NCBI GenBank assembly: GCA_024644085.1
Contig: JAHELS010000044.1
Coordinates: 1 to 34,141, forward strand
DNA length: 34,141 nucleotides
From: Rhodopirellula sp.
Lineage (GTDB): Bacteria; Planctomycetota; Planctomycetia; Pirellulales; Pirellulaceae
Reading direction: 5' to 3'
The notes below the pieces were generated by a model. That model did not search any database. It saw only the letters and a list, made by a program, of their open reading frames with translations, and had not been told where the DNA came from. The position numbers and the translations under genes are program-made. Below are positions 8,521-17,108 of the stretch, in pieces. Position 1 is the first letter of the stretch. Each line of letters begins with the position of its first letter.

Positions 8521-8940
8521 ATGGCAAGATCCACCAAAGCAAAGAACGGGCGAACGACTGCTCGACGATCGACCGGCGCTTCGAAACCTCGAACGCAGGG
8601 TTCCTCGCGCGGTCGATCCTCTTCGGCCCGATCTACTTTGCCCGCGTCAACGTCCGGACCCGAGCTGCCGCGAGGATGGACGTTTCTGACCAACCACGCG
8701 CACGTATTGATCGTCCTGTATTCCGAACCCGAGTTGGTATTGCGCGAGGTTGCCCTGCGCGTGGGCATCACCGAGCGGGCGGTTCAGCGGATCGTCCACG
8801 AGTTGGAAGAGCAGGGGTTTCTTCGCCGCGAAAAGGTAGGGCGACAGAACCGCTACGAAGTTGTCACCGAAAAGGCGTTGCGCCATTCGCTGGAATCGCA
8901 TCGAAGCATTGGGGATTTGATTAGCTTGATTCACGGCTAG
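8521..8940 (+). CDS. Winged helix-turn-helix (MarR/ArsR-like) transcription regulator with basic N-terminal tail
   Basis: The 139-residue protein has a C-terminal winged helix (about 50-139). The turn reads EVALRVGITERAVQRIVHEL, where ITERAVQRIV is the likely recognition helix, followed by the wing FLRREKVGRQNRYEVV. Residues 1-47 form a low-complexity Arg/Lys/Ser/Thr tail reminiscent of histone H1-like tails; small members of this regulator family usually lack it. The start at 8521 is supported by AGGA seven bases upstream, one of the clearer ribosome sites in the window. The gene sits between the 8386-8435 dyad and the ABC/HlyD/TolC operon and shares its orientation, so it probably controls itself and/or that operon. 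The ligand is unknown. Confidence 0.85.
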   Translation: MARSTKAKNGRTTARRSTGASKPRTQGSSRGRSSSARSTLPASTSGPELPRGWTFLTNHAHVLIVLYSEPELVLREVALRVGITERAVQRIVHELEEQGFLRREKVGRQNRYEVVTEKALRHSLESHRSIGDLISLIHG

Positions 8941-9039
8941 CCTACAATCACTTGCCGGTCGTATTCCAAATTTTTCAGCTGTCACGGTTCCAGCTTTTCG
9001 AGTTTAAAAACGAAGCGGCGTTACGCGCCTCGATGTGAG

Positions 9040-11160
9040 ATGTCCGAAATGACGCAATCCACCATTGAACGAGAAACCCGGGACCCGGACGCCGAACAGA
9101 TTTTCAAGCTTCTGTCGAGGCTCGGAATGTGGTTCGAGATTGCGGTCAGTCGTTCGGACATTCTCGAACCGGGCCCATCGCCTGACCATGATCCCCTCGA
9201 GCGATTGTTCGCCAGCGCACGCCAGGCTGGGATCGTGTTCAAGGAATCCGAGTTGGTCGACGTCGACGAAGCGGCCGCGTTTCTTCGCGAAGGCTATCCG
9301 CTGGTCGTCGCGCACGCCGATGGGACGTTCACGGTCGTCGACTCACGGTCGGGTGGTCAATGCTGGGCAACCACGATCCACGAGAGTGCGTCGAAGGAGG
9401 TGGCACTGAGCCGATCTGGGCTACGAAACCTGCTGTTCGACGATACCGAGTCGCGTGTGCTGGTTACCAAAAAGCAGCTGGACCTCGATTCAATTTCTGC
9501 TGCACCGTACCACTCGACCAAGCAATCCGGCGAGACTCAATCTCCGCTGCGACGCTTTATCGGACTGCTGCAGTTGGAATCCTCTGACATCTGGACAGTG
9601 ATTCTGTTTGCGTTTGTCTCGGGCGTCTTGACGTTGGCGACTCCGCTGGCCGTTGAATCCCTGGTCAACGTGGTCAGTTGGGGAACCTACATGCAGCCGC
9701 TGATTGTGCTTGGCGTGATACTTTTCACGTGCCTCGGTATCGCCGGTGTTCTGCGTGTACTGCAGACATTTGTGGTGGAGTTGATTCAGCGTCGTCAGTT
9801 CGTTCGCATTGTGAGCGATCTCGCGCACCGATTTCCGCGTGTAAAGAGGTCGTCCCTCTCCGGCGCGTACCCTCGGGAACTGGCCAACCGCGTCTTCGAC
9901 ATCATGACAATCCAGAAGGCGACTGCGGTTTTGTTGCTTGATGGTGTTTCGATCGTATTGACGACTTTCCTCGGGCTTATCCTGCTCGCCTTTTACCATC
10001 CAATTCTGCTGGGCTTCGACATCGTCCTGGTGATCTCGATGATCTCTGTCACGTGGTTGTTGGGAGGCGGCGGGATGCGGACGGCAATTGACGAGTCGGT
10101 TGCCAAGTACCGTGTCGCACACTGGCTTCAGGATGTGTTGGCTCTGCCAGCGGCCTTCAAGTCCGGAGGTGGTGAATACCTGGCGGTTGTCCGTGCGAAT
10201 CAATTGACCGCCGATTACATCAACACCCGGAAACGTCAATTCAATGTAGTCATTCGCCAGTCGGCCTTTGCGATCAGCGTGCAAGTGATTGCATCGACCG
10301 CGGTCCTCGCCCTGGGCGGATGGCTGGTCGTTCAAAGGCAATTGACACTCGGCCAATTGGTGGCCAGCGAGTTGGTGGTCACCGTGGTGGTCGGAGCGTT
10401 TGCGAAAGCGGGTAAGTCCCTCGAAAAGTTCTACGACTTGATGGCCGGCATGGACAAGGTTGGCACGCTGATTGATCTGCCAGCCGATCCAAGCCAGGCA
10501 CCGGGTGCGTCGGTGGCCGGTCCGGTGGATGTTGCCTGGAGCGATCTCCTGTTTCAACGCCCCACGTCGACGTCGAGAATCCCGGCGGTCTCGATTGATT
10601 CCGGACGACGAGTCGCCATCGTTGGTAATGATATCGACGGTCGATCGGATGTCGCCCGATCGTTGGCTGGCCTCGGCAAGCCCAGCTCCGGCACGATCCA
10701 GATCGGCGGGTTCGATGCCCGTGACGCTGCCAACACATCGGGGCTGGTCGGTTATGCAGGCAGCAAACACGTCTTTCACGGCAGCTTGCGTGAAAACGTC
10801 GACATGGCCCGGATGGGAATCACCGTGCACCGGGTCCGTGAAGTACTCGCCCACGTGGGGCTTACCGGCGCGATGCTGGAACTTCCCGAAGGAATCCAAA
10901 CAGATCTGCAGACCGATGGTTACCCGCTAGCCGACAGCGAGGTGGCACAACTGGTCATCGCGCGCGCGATCGCGCCGCTGCCCAGTCTTCTCGTGATCGA
11001 AGGACTGTTGGACGAGATGTCCGATGACGTCCGACAACATATTTGGAAAACGCTCGCCGCTCCCGACGCCCCCTGGACATTGGTCGTCACCACAAATCGC
11101 GAATCGGTAGCCAGCTTGTGTGATACGAGAATCAACATCGCGCGGAGACCGCTATCATGA
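9040..11160 (+). CDS. Type I secretion-like ABC exporter with degenerate ATPase domain
   Basis: The 706-residue protein has the layout of a type I secretion ABC protein: an N-terminal C39-peptidase-like region without evident catalytic residues (about 1-170), a six-helix transmembrane domain (about 185-470) and a nucleotide-binding domain (about 495-706). Every key ATPase motif in that last domain is altered. Walker A reads G529-NDIDG-R535-S536, with Arg for Lys. The signature LSGGQ is LADSE (630-634). Walker B and the catalytic Glu read LLVI-E654-G655. The H-loop His is N686 (VVTTNR), and the Q-loop Gln is absent (YAGSKHVF). ATP hydrolysis therefore looks unlikely. Its stop overlaps the start of the HlyD-like gene (ATGA), placing it in one operon with adaptor, outer-membrane channel and MFS-like genes. 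Confidence 0.9.
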   Translation: MSEMTQSTIERETRDPDAEQIFKLLSRLGMWFEIAVSRSDILEPGPSPDHDPLERLFASARQAGIVFKESELVDVDEAAAFLREGYPLVVAHADGTFTVVDSRSGGQCWATTIHESASKEVALSRSGLRNLLFDDTESRVLVTKKQLDLDSISAAPYHSTKQSGETQSPLRRFIGLLQLESSDIWTVILFAFVSGVLTLATPLAVESLVNVVSWGTYMQPLIVLGVILFTCLGIAGVLRVLQTFVVELIQRRQFVRIVSDLAHRFPRVKRSSLSGAYPRELANRVFDIMTIQKATAVLLLDGVSIVLTTFLGLILLAFYHPILLGFDIVLVISMISVTWLLGGGGMRTAIDESVAKYRVAHWLQDVLALPAAFKSGGGEYLAVVRANQLTADYINTRKRQFNVVIRQSAFAISVQVIASTAVLALGGWLVVQRQLTLGQLVASELVVTVVVGAFAKAGKSLEKFYDLMAGMDKVGTLIDLPADPSQAPGASVAGPVDVAWSDLLFQRPTSTSRIPAVSIDSGRRVAIVGNDIDGRSDVARSLAGLGKPSSGTIQIGGFDARDAANTSGLVGYAGSKHVFHGSLRENVDMARMGITVHRVREVLAHVGLTGAMLELPEGIQTDLQTDGYPLADSEVAQLVIARAIAPLPSLLVIEGLLDEMSDDVRQHIWKTLAAPDAPWTLVVTTNRESVASLCDTRINIARRPLS

Positions 11161-12500
11161 TTGACAAAGATTATTCGATCGACGATTTCCCCGTGATGCA
11201 GATGGTGCGCACCGGTCGCATCATTCGCACCTGCGGGCGTATCACTTTCATTGCACTTGTCTTTGCGATCGTATCGATGGCGTTCGTCCCATGGCGACAA
11301 ACAGCACGCGGTGTGGGGGTCGTCGTCGCGCTCGATCCGCAAGAGCGGCCTCAACCCGTCCGCAGCCCCAGCAAGGGCGTCGTCAGTTATGTCAAACCAG
11401 GATTGCGTGAGGGATCCTTCGTCGACAAGAACGAACTTGTCTTGCGGTTGACACCTTTTGCCGCCGAGGGCATTTCACAATTGGAAACCCAGATCGTCGC
11501 GCTCGAGTCAAAGGAGGCATCTGCGATGGCAAGCCTGGAAGTCGCCAAACAAGCGGCCGAGTTGCAAACAGGCAGCGGCGAGAATCTTGCCCGCTCGCTC
11601 AAACGCGATTACGAAGCCGCTATTGAAAAGTGGGAACAAGCCAAGAATGAGGTCACATCGCTGCAAGCCGAATTGGACGACAAGCGGAACCAACTGCAAA
11701 TCGCGGAAGATGTCGCCCAGCGTGGACTGGTGTCCAAGGAAGAACTTTTCACCAAGCGGCAAACCGTCGAGTCCGCAAAAGCAAAACTTCTCAAGGCCGA
11801 AAACGGGGTCCAGGAACTCTATGCCGAGTTGTTGTCCAAAGAGGATGAAATCGAATCGAAACGTCAGGAAATCGACATCAAGAATCGCACGGCGAACCAG
11901 AGAATCCTGGAAGAGATGCAGAAGATCAACACGATCGAAAAGGAAATCCTGGACCTTCGGAACAAACGCAGCGAATTCGACCGGCTGGAGATCCGCGCAC
12001 CCAGGTCAGGGCGAATTCAGCAGTGGTTCGGTCTCGAGGGCAGCGATGCAGTTCAGGAGGGTGACCGGCTGTTTGTAATCGTGCCCGAAACCGACGAGTT
12101 GGCGGTGGAAATGACCGTCAGCGGGAACGACATGCCGTTGATTCGCGAAGGGGATCCCGTTCGCCTGCAATTCGAGGGATGGCCCGCGGTTCAATTCGTG
12201 GGATGGCCTTCGGTCGCAGTGGGCACCTTCGGCGGTAAAGTCAACCGTGTTTTCCCAACTGATGATGGCAAAGGCAATTTTCGTGTCGTCGTCACGCCCG
12301 ACAATCACTTCGCCCGTGAGGAGGGTTGGCCGGACGAGCGCTATTTGCGGCAAGGTGTGCGCGCCAACGGTTGGATCTTGCTGCAGGAAGTACGCCTGGG
12401 ATACGAGATCTGGCGCCAGCTTAACGGGTTTCCGCCATCGGTGGCCGAAACCGCGGAGCCTAATCCGAGCAAAGAAAAGCCGAAACTGCCCGGCGTGTGA
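11157..12500 (+). CDS. HlyD-family membrane fusion (periplasmic adaptor) protein
   Basis: This 447-residue adaptor would bridge the inner-membrane exporter and the TolC-like channel. A short cytoplasmic N-terminus is followed by one membrane helix (about 27-45, ITFIALVFAIVSMAFV). A beta-strand half-lipoyl region follows (RSPSKGVVSYVKPGLREGSFV), then a long charged coiled-coil hairpin (about 105-285), the second lipoyl half (LEIRAPRSGRIQQW) and a beta-barrel domain up to about residue 420. The coiled-coil is long, as in type I secretion adaptors rather than RND adaptors. It overlaps the upstream ABC gene by four bases and is followed 76 bp later by the TolC-like gene. Confidence 0.92.
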   Translation: MIDKDYSIDDFPVMQMVRTGRIIRTCGRITFIALVFAIVSMAFVPWRQTARGVGVVVALDPQERPQPVRSPSKGVVSYVKPGLREGSFVDKNELVLRLTPFAAEGISQLETQIVALESKEASAMASLEVAKQAAELQTGSGENLARSLKRDYEAAIEKWEQAKNEVTSLQAELDDKRNQLQIAEDVAQRGLVSKEELFTKRQTVESAKAKLLKAENGVQELYAELLSKEDEIESKRQEIDIKNRTANQRILEEMQKINTIEKEILDLRNKRSEFDRLEIRAPRSGRIQQWFGLEGSDAVQEGDRLFVIVPETDELAVEMTVSGNDMPLIREGDPVRLQFEGWPAVQFVGWPSVAVGTFGGKVNRVFPTDDGKGNFRVVVTPDNHFAREEGWPDERYLRQGVRANGWILLQEVRLGYEIWRQLNGFPPSVAETAEPNPSKEKPKLPGV

Positions 12501-12576
12501 CCCGAGTCACTGGACATGCCCGTCCACTTGTGCCGATTCCAGCAAGGTAGTTGCGCGCTTGACCGGGACATCAGCA

Positions 12577-14202
12577 ATGGCAAGACTTTTCACTCCAAAC
12601 ACCTCGCTGGGAGCACTGCGTCTCGCCATAGCGGCGGTGCTGGGTTGTCCGCTGATGTCGGCTGCGCAAGATACGGAAATCTCCTCCGATTCTGCGTCGT
12701 CGGCAATCCGCGCCCAATCGGGGATGATCGAGACCGGCACACCGGCGGCCGCCGAGGCGCCTGAATCCTTGACGGTCGCCGACGTCATCGCCAGTGTTTA
12801 CCGATCCTACCCCGCGATCAATCTCGCACGGCAGCAAGCCAACGTGGCAAACGGGCAGCGGCTCGAAGCATCCGGCGCCTATGACACCAACCTGAGGGCC
12901 GCGAGCACGTCCGAGCCGACAGGATTCTACCGTAATTATCGGCACCAGCTTGGCGTCGCTCGCCAGGTCTGGTGGGGCGGGAATGTTTTCGCCGGGTACC
13001 GTGTCGGACGTGGAATCTTCCAGCCATGGTACCTCGAGCGCGAAACCGAAAAAGGTGGCGAGTTCAAGGTCGGTTTTCAACAACCGTTATTGAAAGGTCG
13101 CGCGATTGATCCACAGCGGTTTGCGGTGTTCCAGGCGTCACTTGCGCGCCGCCTTGCCGATCCATTGCTACAGGAAGCGATTTTGAGAACATCGCGCGAC
13201 GCCTTGTCGACCTATTGGCGGTGGGTTGCCATGGGCAACGAACTGCAGGCCCAGCGCGAGTTGCTGTCGCTGGCCGAAACGAGAGGCCAGCAATACCAGG
13301 CTGGTTTCGAAGCGGGAAAATTCCCCGAGATCGATATCGTTCTGAATCAACAGTTGATCGCTGAACGACGGGCGCAGGCGATCGAAACGGAAAGCAAGTA
13401 TCGAGAGAGCAAATTCAAACTTGCGATGTATCTTCGAGACGAGCAGGGCCGTCCGTTGACGCCCGAGGACGCGTGGTTGCCACCCGCCTTTCCAATGATC
13501 GGCTCGTTGCCTGAATTCGACGTCCAGGCGGAGGTCTCGATGGCATTGCAGCGGCGTCCCGAACCGCAACGTTTGCAGTTGGAACTGAGGCAACTCGAGT
13601 TGGATCGCCGACTCTCACGCAACGAGACGCTGCCAAAGCTGGACCTTCTGGTCGAAGGATCTCAAAACGTCGGGCGGGCTGGATCAAGTGCCGACGACAA
13701 GGGTGAATTCGTGCTGGTCGTCGGTGCCGCCAGCGAGGTTCCGATCCAGCGCCGTCGCGCAAGAGGCAGGCTGCAATCGACATCGGCAAGGATCGCACAG
13801 ACGAACGAAAAGCTTCGGCTGCACCGCGACAGGATCGCCATCGAGATTCAGACTGCGTTGATGAATCTTGATCTTGCCGCCCAGGTAGTCGAGCAGGCGG
13901 AACTCTCTTTCCGATCCGCGCTGGACACGCTCCAGCGGTTTCGCTTCGCCTTCGATCGAGGAAAGATCGATCTGATCTACTTGAACCTTCTGGAGACCAA
14001 GGCGAACGAGACCAAAATCAAGTTGATCCAGGCCCGGCAATCCTGGTTCATCAAGCTGGCAACCTACCAGGCAGCCGCCGGTCTCGATCCGCTCGAACAG
14101 GCCGGGTCATTGATCGAGTTGCCGATCCTGGAGATGGACGAGTCCATTCGAAGCGAGGAATCCGATGCTCCCGAAGACCCCGAAGAGCGTTCTCAGCCGT
14201 AG
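12577..14202 (+). CDS. TolC-like outer membrane efflux/secretion channel protein
   Basis: The protein (541 aa from this start) has the helical OEP repeats of the TolC family. The first repeat begins at SLTVADVIASVYRSYPAINL with long amphipathic helices around residues 190-290, and the second runs over about 315-510 (ALQRRPEPQRLQLELRQLEL ... DLIYLNLLETKANETKI). The reading frame is open far upstream into the HlyD-like gene, but I start at 12577. There the sequence turns into a signal peptide (RLAIAAVLGCPLMSAAQ), and sequence ahead of it is a shadow of the previous gene. It ends 35 bp before the membrane transporter gene. Function: outer-membrane exit duct of the tripartite system. Confidence 0.92.
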   Translation: MARLFTPNTSLGALRLAIAAVLGCPLMSAAQDTEISSDSASSAIRAQSGMIETGTPAAAEAPESLTVADVIASVYRSYPAINLARQQANVANGQRLEASGAYDTNLRAASTSEPTGFYRNYRHQLGVARQVWWGGNVFAGYRVGRGIFQPWYLERETEKGGEFKVGFQQPLLKGRAIDPQRFAVFQASLARRLADPLLQEAILRTSRDALSTYWRWVAMGNELQAQRELLSLAETRGQQYQAGFEAGKFPEIDIVLNQQLIAERRAQAIETESKYRESKFKLAMYLRDEQGRPLTPEDAWLPPAFPMIGSLPEFDVQAEVSMALQRRPEPQRLQLELRQLELDRRLSRNETLPKLDLLVEGSQNVGRAGSSADDKGEFVLVVGAASEVPIQRRRARGRLQSTSARIAQTNEKLRLHRDRIAIEIQTALMNLDLAAQVVEQAELSFRSALDTLQRFRFAFDRGKIDLIYLNLLETKANETKIKLIQARQSWFIKLATYQAAAGLDPLEQAGSLIELPILEMDESIRSEESDAPEDPEERSQP

Positions 14203-14237
14203 CCGAAGCGCACGGGCGAGCGAAACCCGGATTCCTG

Positions 14238-15494
14238 ATGACCGACACGCACCGCTCCGCTACCCGCCTTCTGTTCCTGTTCTCGTTTCTTACCGCTTCG
14301 ACTTACGTCGTGACGCGGGCAATGGCGATCAGCACGTTTTTGGCCAGGGTCGGCGCCCCACTTCTACCCGCCTGTATTCTTGGCGCGGCGCTTACCGTTA
14401 TCGTGCTGTCGATGGCCAGCGCCTATTTGGGACGTCACCTGCGGCCGGTTGGCCTGGTCGCGGGGACATGGTTGCTCATGGCCGCGATGTCCGCATTGCT
14501 TGCGATTGCGTCATGGCGATGGAGCGAATCGATCTGGGCGCTCGGCAGCCTCTACGTGCTAGCCGAGATTCGGGGTTGTTTCAATACGATTTTTTTCGTG
14601 ACCCTCGCGAACGAAGCATTCGCCGATTCCGACAGCAAACGCCCCTTTGCTGTCGCAGCATCGGGTGCACCCATCGCAGGCGTTGTCACCGGCGTTCTGC
14701 TCGGCCTCGAAGCGTCTGTCGCCCAATTGGCTCCAACCCTTTTGCTGATGAGCGTTCTTGATTTAGCGACGGTTGCCGCGGTGATAGCACGACGCAAGTA
14801 CATTTCGGTTCGTCGTCCGAGGCCCGTTGGAAAAAAGCAGGACCGAAGCCCTCCAGCGTCAACCGACGTAACGCCGCAGCGAAGATACCGCATCCATCTA
14901 TCGGCGCTCGTCGCATTGAAAATCGCTGTATTGACGCTTATCGGCTACCAATGGAAAGTTGCAGTCGGAGACTTTTACGGCACCGATGAATCCCGTCTCA
15001 TTCTTTATTTCGCGTTGTTCTATGCGATCAGCGATGTGTTCATCGTAACACTGCAGTGGATCGTCAGCGGAGCACTACTGGATCGATTCGGGATCGGGAT
15101 CGCACTCGTCGGTTTTCCCTTGGTGTTGATGTGCCTGGGGATTGTCTCTTTGTTCACCAGTTCCGTGATGGCCCTGATGATTCTGTTCACGATTGGTAAA
15201 GGACTGCACGTCTTGCGGCGGGCATTTCATGACCCGGCCCTGACGGCGGCATATACAGTTCTGCAACCCAACATTCGGCGGGAAACGATCGTGATAGTAA
15301 AAGGTATCATCAAGCCGTTCGCGGAAGCCGCGACAGGACTCGCGCTGTTGTTGCTCGCTGCGAGAATGAACCACATCGGAATCACCATGCTGTGGCTGAT
15401 TGCGATCCCGGCATGGCTGCTGTACAGCGTCCGGACGACACATTATTACCATGGCCATTTCGCAACCACGCGCAGGACGAAATCCACCGACTAG
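14238..15494 (+). CDS. 12-TM transporter, MFS / NTT (ATP-ADP translocase)-like
   Basis: I count about twelve hydrophobic segments in 418 residues, with a basic cytoplasmic loop between TM6 and TM7 (RRPRPVGKKQDRSPPA). Segments such as EIRGCFNTIFFVTLANEAF and the TM10-11 stretch (LRRAFHDPALTAAYTVLQPN ... KGIIKPFAEAATG) resemble the nucleotide-transporter-like (Npt/TlcC) branch of the major facilitator superfamily. This is a family resemblance from memory, not a search result. The substrate is unknown; free-living relatives of this branch often have no demonstrated nucleotide transport. It is the last gene of the ABC/HlyD/TolC operon, 35 bp after the TolC-like stop, so a linked function is plausible. 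Confidence 0.75.
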   Translation: MTDTHRSATRLLFLFSFLTASTYVVTRAMAISTFLARVGAPLLPACILGAALTVIVLSMASAYLGRHLRPVGLVAGTWLLMAAMSALLAIASWRWSESIWALGSLYVLAEIRGCFNTIFFVTLANEAFADSDSKRPFAVAASGAPIAGVVTGVLLGLEASVAQLAPTLLLMSVLDLATVAAVIARRKYISVRRPRPVGKKQDRSPPASTDVTPQRRYRIHLSALVALKIAVLTLIGYQWKVAVGDFYGTDESRLILYFALFYAISDVFIVTLQWIVSGALLDRFGIGIALVGFPLVLMCLGIVSLFTSSVMALMILFTIGKGLHVLRRAFHDPALTAAYTVLQPNIRRETIVIVKGIIKPFAEAATGLALLLLAARMNHIGITMLWLIAIPAWLLYSVRTTHYYHGHFATTRRTKSTD

Positions 15495-15640
15495 CGATGG
15501 AAATCAAACTGGTTGCCTGCGAGATCTCATTGAAAATTGACCCCCGCAGCCCACATCTCGCGTTTGCCGTGTCGGCGGCGATAGAATGGATCTGTTCGTC
15601 AAATCGTCCTTTCGTTTGGCGCTGAACCGGAAGCTGACGC

Positions 15641-15916
15641 ATGTCCGTCTTGATTGAAATCCCATCGCTCTTGCATCCCGATGCCGACGGGCTCTCCGAG
15701 ATCCGTCTGACAGCGACCACTGTGAGACATGCGCTCGAGCAAATGGAAACCACATACCCGAAACTATACCGGCGCGTCTGTTACGAGACGGGCGCTGTGC
15801 GTCGCCATGTGAATCTGTTTGTCAACACGTCACTTGTGCGCGGGGACGAGGGTCTCGATTCTCCGCTCCAAAGCGGCGACGTCGTCGCGATCATGCCGGC
15901 TGTTTCCGGAGGTTAG
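15641..15916 (+). CDS. MoaD/ThiS-family ubiquitin-like sulfur carrier protein
   Basis: The 91-residue protein ends in the diglycine tail VSGG that defines MoaD/ThiS-like proteins, in which the terminal glycine is adenylated and then thiocarboxylated. The preceding GDVVAIMPAVSGG matches the characteristic 'DG D.V.i.PavsGG' end of MoaD. The central part (SLVRGDEGLDSPLQSGD) fits the beta-grasp fold. No MoaE, ThiG or E1-like activating gene is nearby, so a role in molybdopterin or thiazole synthesis is not supported by context. The downstream Asp-box propeller gene starts 2 bases after the stop, and its GGAGG ribosome site (15908-15912) lies inside this gene's last codons, so the two are translationally coupled. 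Confidence 0.85.
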   Translation: MSVLIEIPSLLHPDADGLSEIRLTATTVRHALEQMETTYPKLYRRVCYETGAVRRHVNLFVNTSLVRGDEGLDSPLQSGDVVAIMPAVSGG

Positions 15917-15918
15917 TC

Positions 15919-17031
15919 ATGCCCGAACGAGTCGTTCTCTGTATCGGCACCAAAAAGGGATTGTTCGTCGCTGAAGGCTCGAAGTCCCGCAAACGATTCG
16001 AGCTGCGCGGCCCGTTCGGCGAAGGGGTATCGGTCTATTCGGCGCTGATTGATCGACGTCGATCGGCGAGGATTTATGCTTCGAGCTGCAATGCGTTCTT
16101 CGGAATGAAGGTGTTGAAATCCAACGACCTCGGCAAGAAGTTCAAAGAAACCGCTTCGGCGCCCGCATTTGCAAAAGATGATGGACGAGCGGTTGAGAAT
16201 ATTTGGGCAATCGAAGCGGGAGGTGACAAAAAAGAGTTGCTGTGCGGCGTCGAACCGGCATCACTTTTTCGCAGTCGCGATGGTGGCGACTCCTGGGAAA
16301 TTGTGCCCGGCATCAGCGATCACGAGCACTCCAGGCAGTGGCAACCCGGCAACGGTGGTTTGTGCATGCATACGATTCTGCGGGACGGAAACCGAGTGCA
16401 CCTCGGCATTTCGACCGGCGGTCATTACGTCAGCGAGGATGGGGGCGAAACATTCTCGGCTGCCAACACCGGTATCGGCGCTGGCTTCGTTCCCGATCCC
16501 TATCCCGAATTCGGCCAGTGTGTCCACAAGATTGCGCGACACCCCGATGCGCCCGGTCGACTCTACATGCAGAATCACGGCGGATGGAGCGAATGGGACG
16601 GGCCGGGTGGGCCGCGTCCGGGAATCGGAGTGCTCCGAAGTGACGATCACGGTCGATCGTGGTACTCGATTGCCGAGGGGCTCCCGTCTGATTTCGGATT
16701 TCCAATCGTCGTGCATCCAGATGATCCCGATGTCGTCTACGTTGTGCCGCTGGAACCATCGACACGCACCTGCCCGGAAGCCAAACCGGCCGTTTGGCGA
16801 ACCGAGAATGGCGGTCGAAAGTGGAAGAAGCTGCGGCAGGGCTTTCCCAAGAAGGAAAGCTTTTTCACTGTGCTGCGAGATGCAATGGACATCGACGATC
16901 TAAAATCACCCGCTCTGTACATGGGCACGACGACGGGACAACTTTGGATCGGTCGGGACGGGGGCGAGCAGTGGGACTGCCTCTTCCGATCACTGCCGCC
17001 AATCAATTGCGTCAAAGTCGCCGTTGCCTGA
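15919..17031 (+). CDS. Asp-box (BNR/sortilin-like) beta-propeller protein
   Basis: This 370-residue protein contains repeated Asp-box motifs (S-x-D-x-G-x-T/S-W) typical of sialidase-like and sortilin-like propellers: SRDGGDSW (about 117), SEDGGETF, SDDHGRSW, TENGGRKW and GRDGGEQW, plus a divergent SNDLGKKF. It has no signal peptide, so it is probably cytoplasmic, unlike secreted sialidases. The catalytic residues of true sialidases (Arg triad, FRIP motif) are not apparent, so I do not call it a glycosidase. The start has the best Shine-Dalgarno in the window (GGAGG, 15908-15912). Tight coupling to a MoaD/ThiS-like gene suggests a shared function, possibly a scaffold or modification partner; that is inference. 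Confidence 0.8.
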   Translation: MPERVVLCIGTKKGLFVAEGSKSRKRFELRGPFGEGVSVYSALIDRRRSARIYASSCNAFFGMKVLKSNDLGKKFKETASAPAFAKDDGRAVENIWAIEAGGDKKELLCGVEPASLFRSRDGGDSWEIVPGISDHEHSRQWQPGNGGLCMHTILRDGNRVHLGISTGGHYVSEDGGETFSAANTGIGAGFVPDPYPEFGQCVHKIARHPDAPGRLYMQNHGGWSEWDGPGGPRPGIGVLRSDDHGRSWYSIAEGLPSDFGFPIVVHPDDPDVVYVVPLEPSTRTCPEAKPAVWRTENGGRKWKKLRQGFPKKESFFTVLRDAMDIDDLKSPALYMGTTTGQLWIGRDGGEQWDCLFRSLPPINCVKVAVA

Positions 17032-17108
17032 TTGCATCGAAGTCGGAAATAGGATCGGAAGTCTGGCACGGAACCTGTGGCCCAGCGGGTTCAACGTGAA
17101 CACCCCTC

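Noticed and set aside
9490..10899. 469-codon open frame on the minus strand
   Set aside because: Antisense to the ABC exporter gene, no recognisable domain, skewed composition.
12247..12576. Upstream extension of the TolC-like gene into the HlyD-like gene
   Set aside because: The signal peptide begins at 12577, and the upstream frame is a shadow of the HlyD-like coding region.
15919..17031. True sialidase or glycosidase annotation of the Asp-box protein
   Set aside because: Asp boxes only define the propeller fold. I see no signal peptide, FRIP motif or clear Arg triad.
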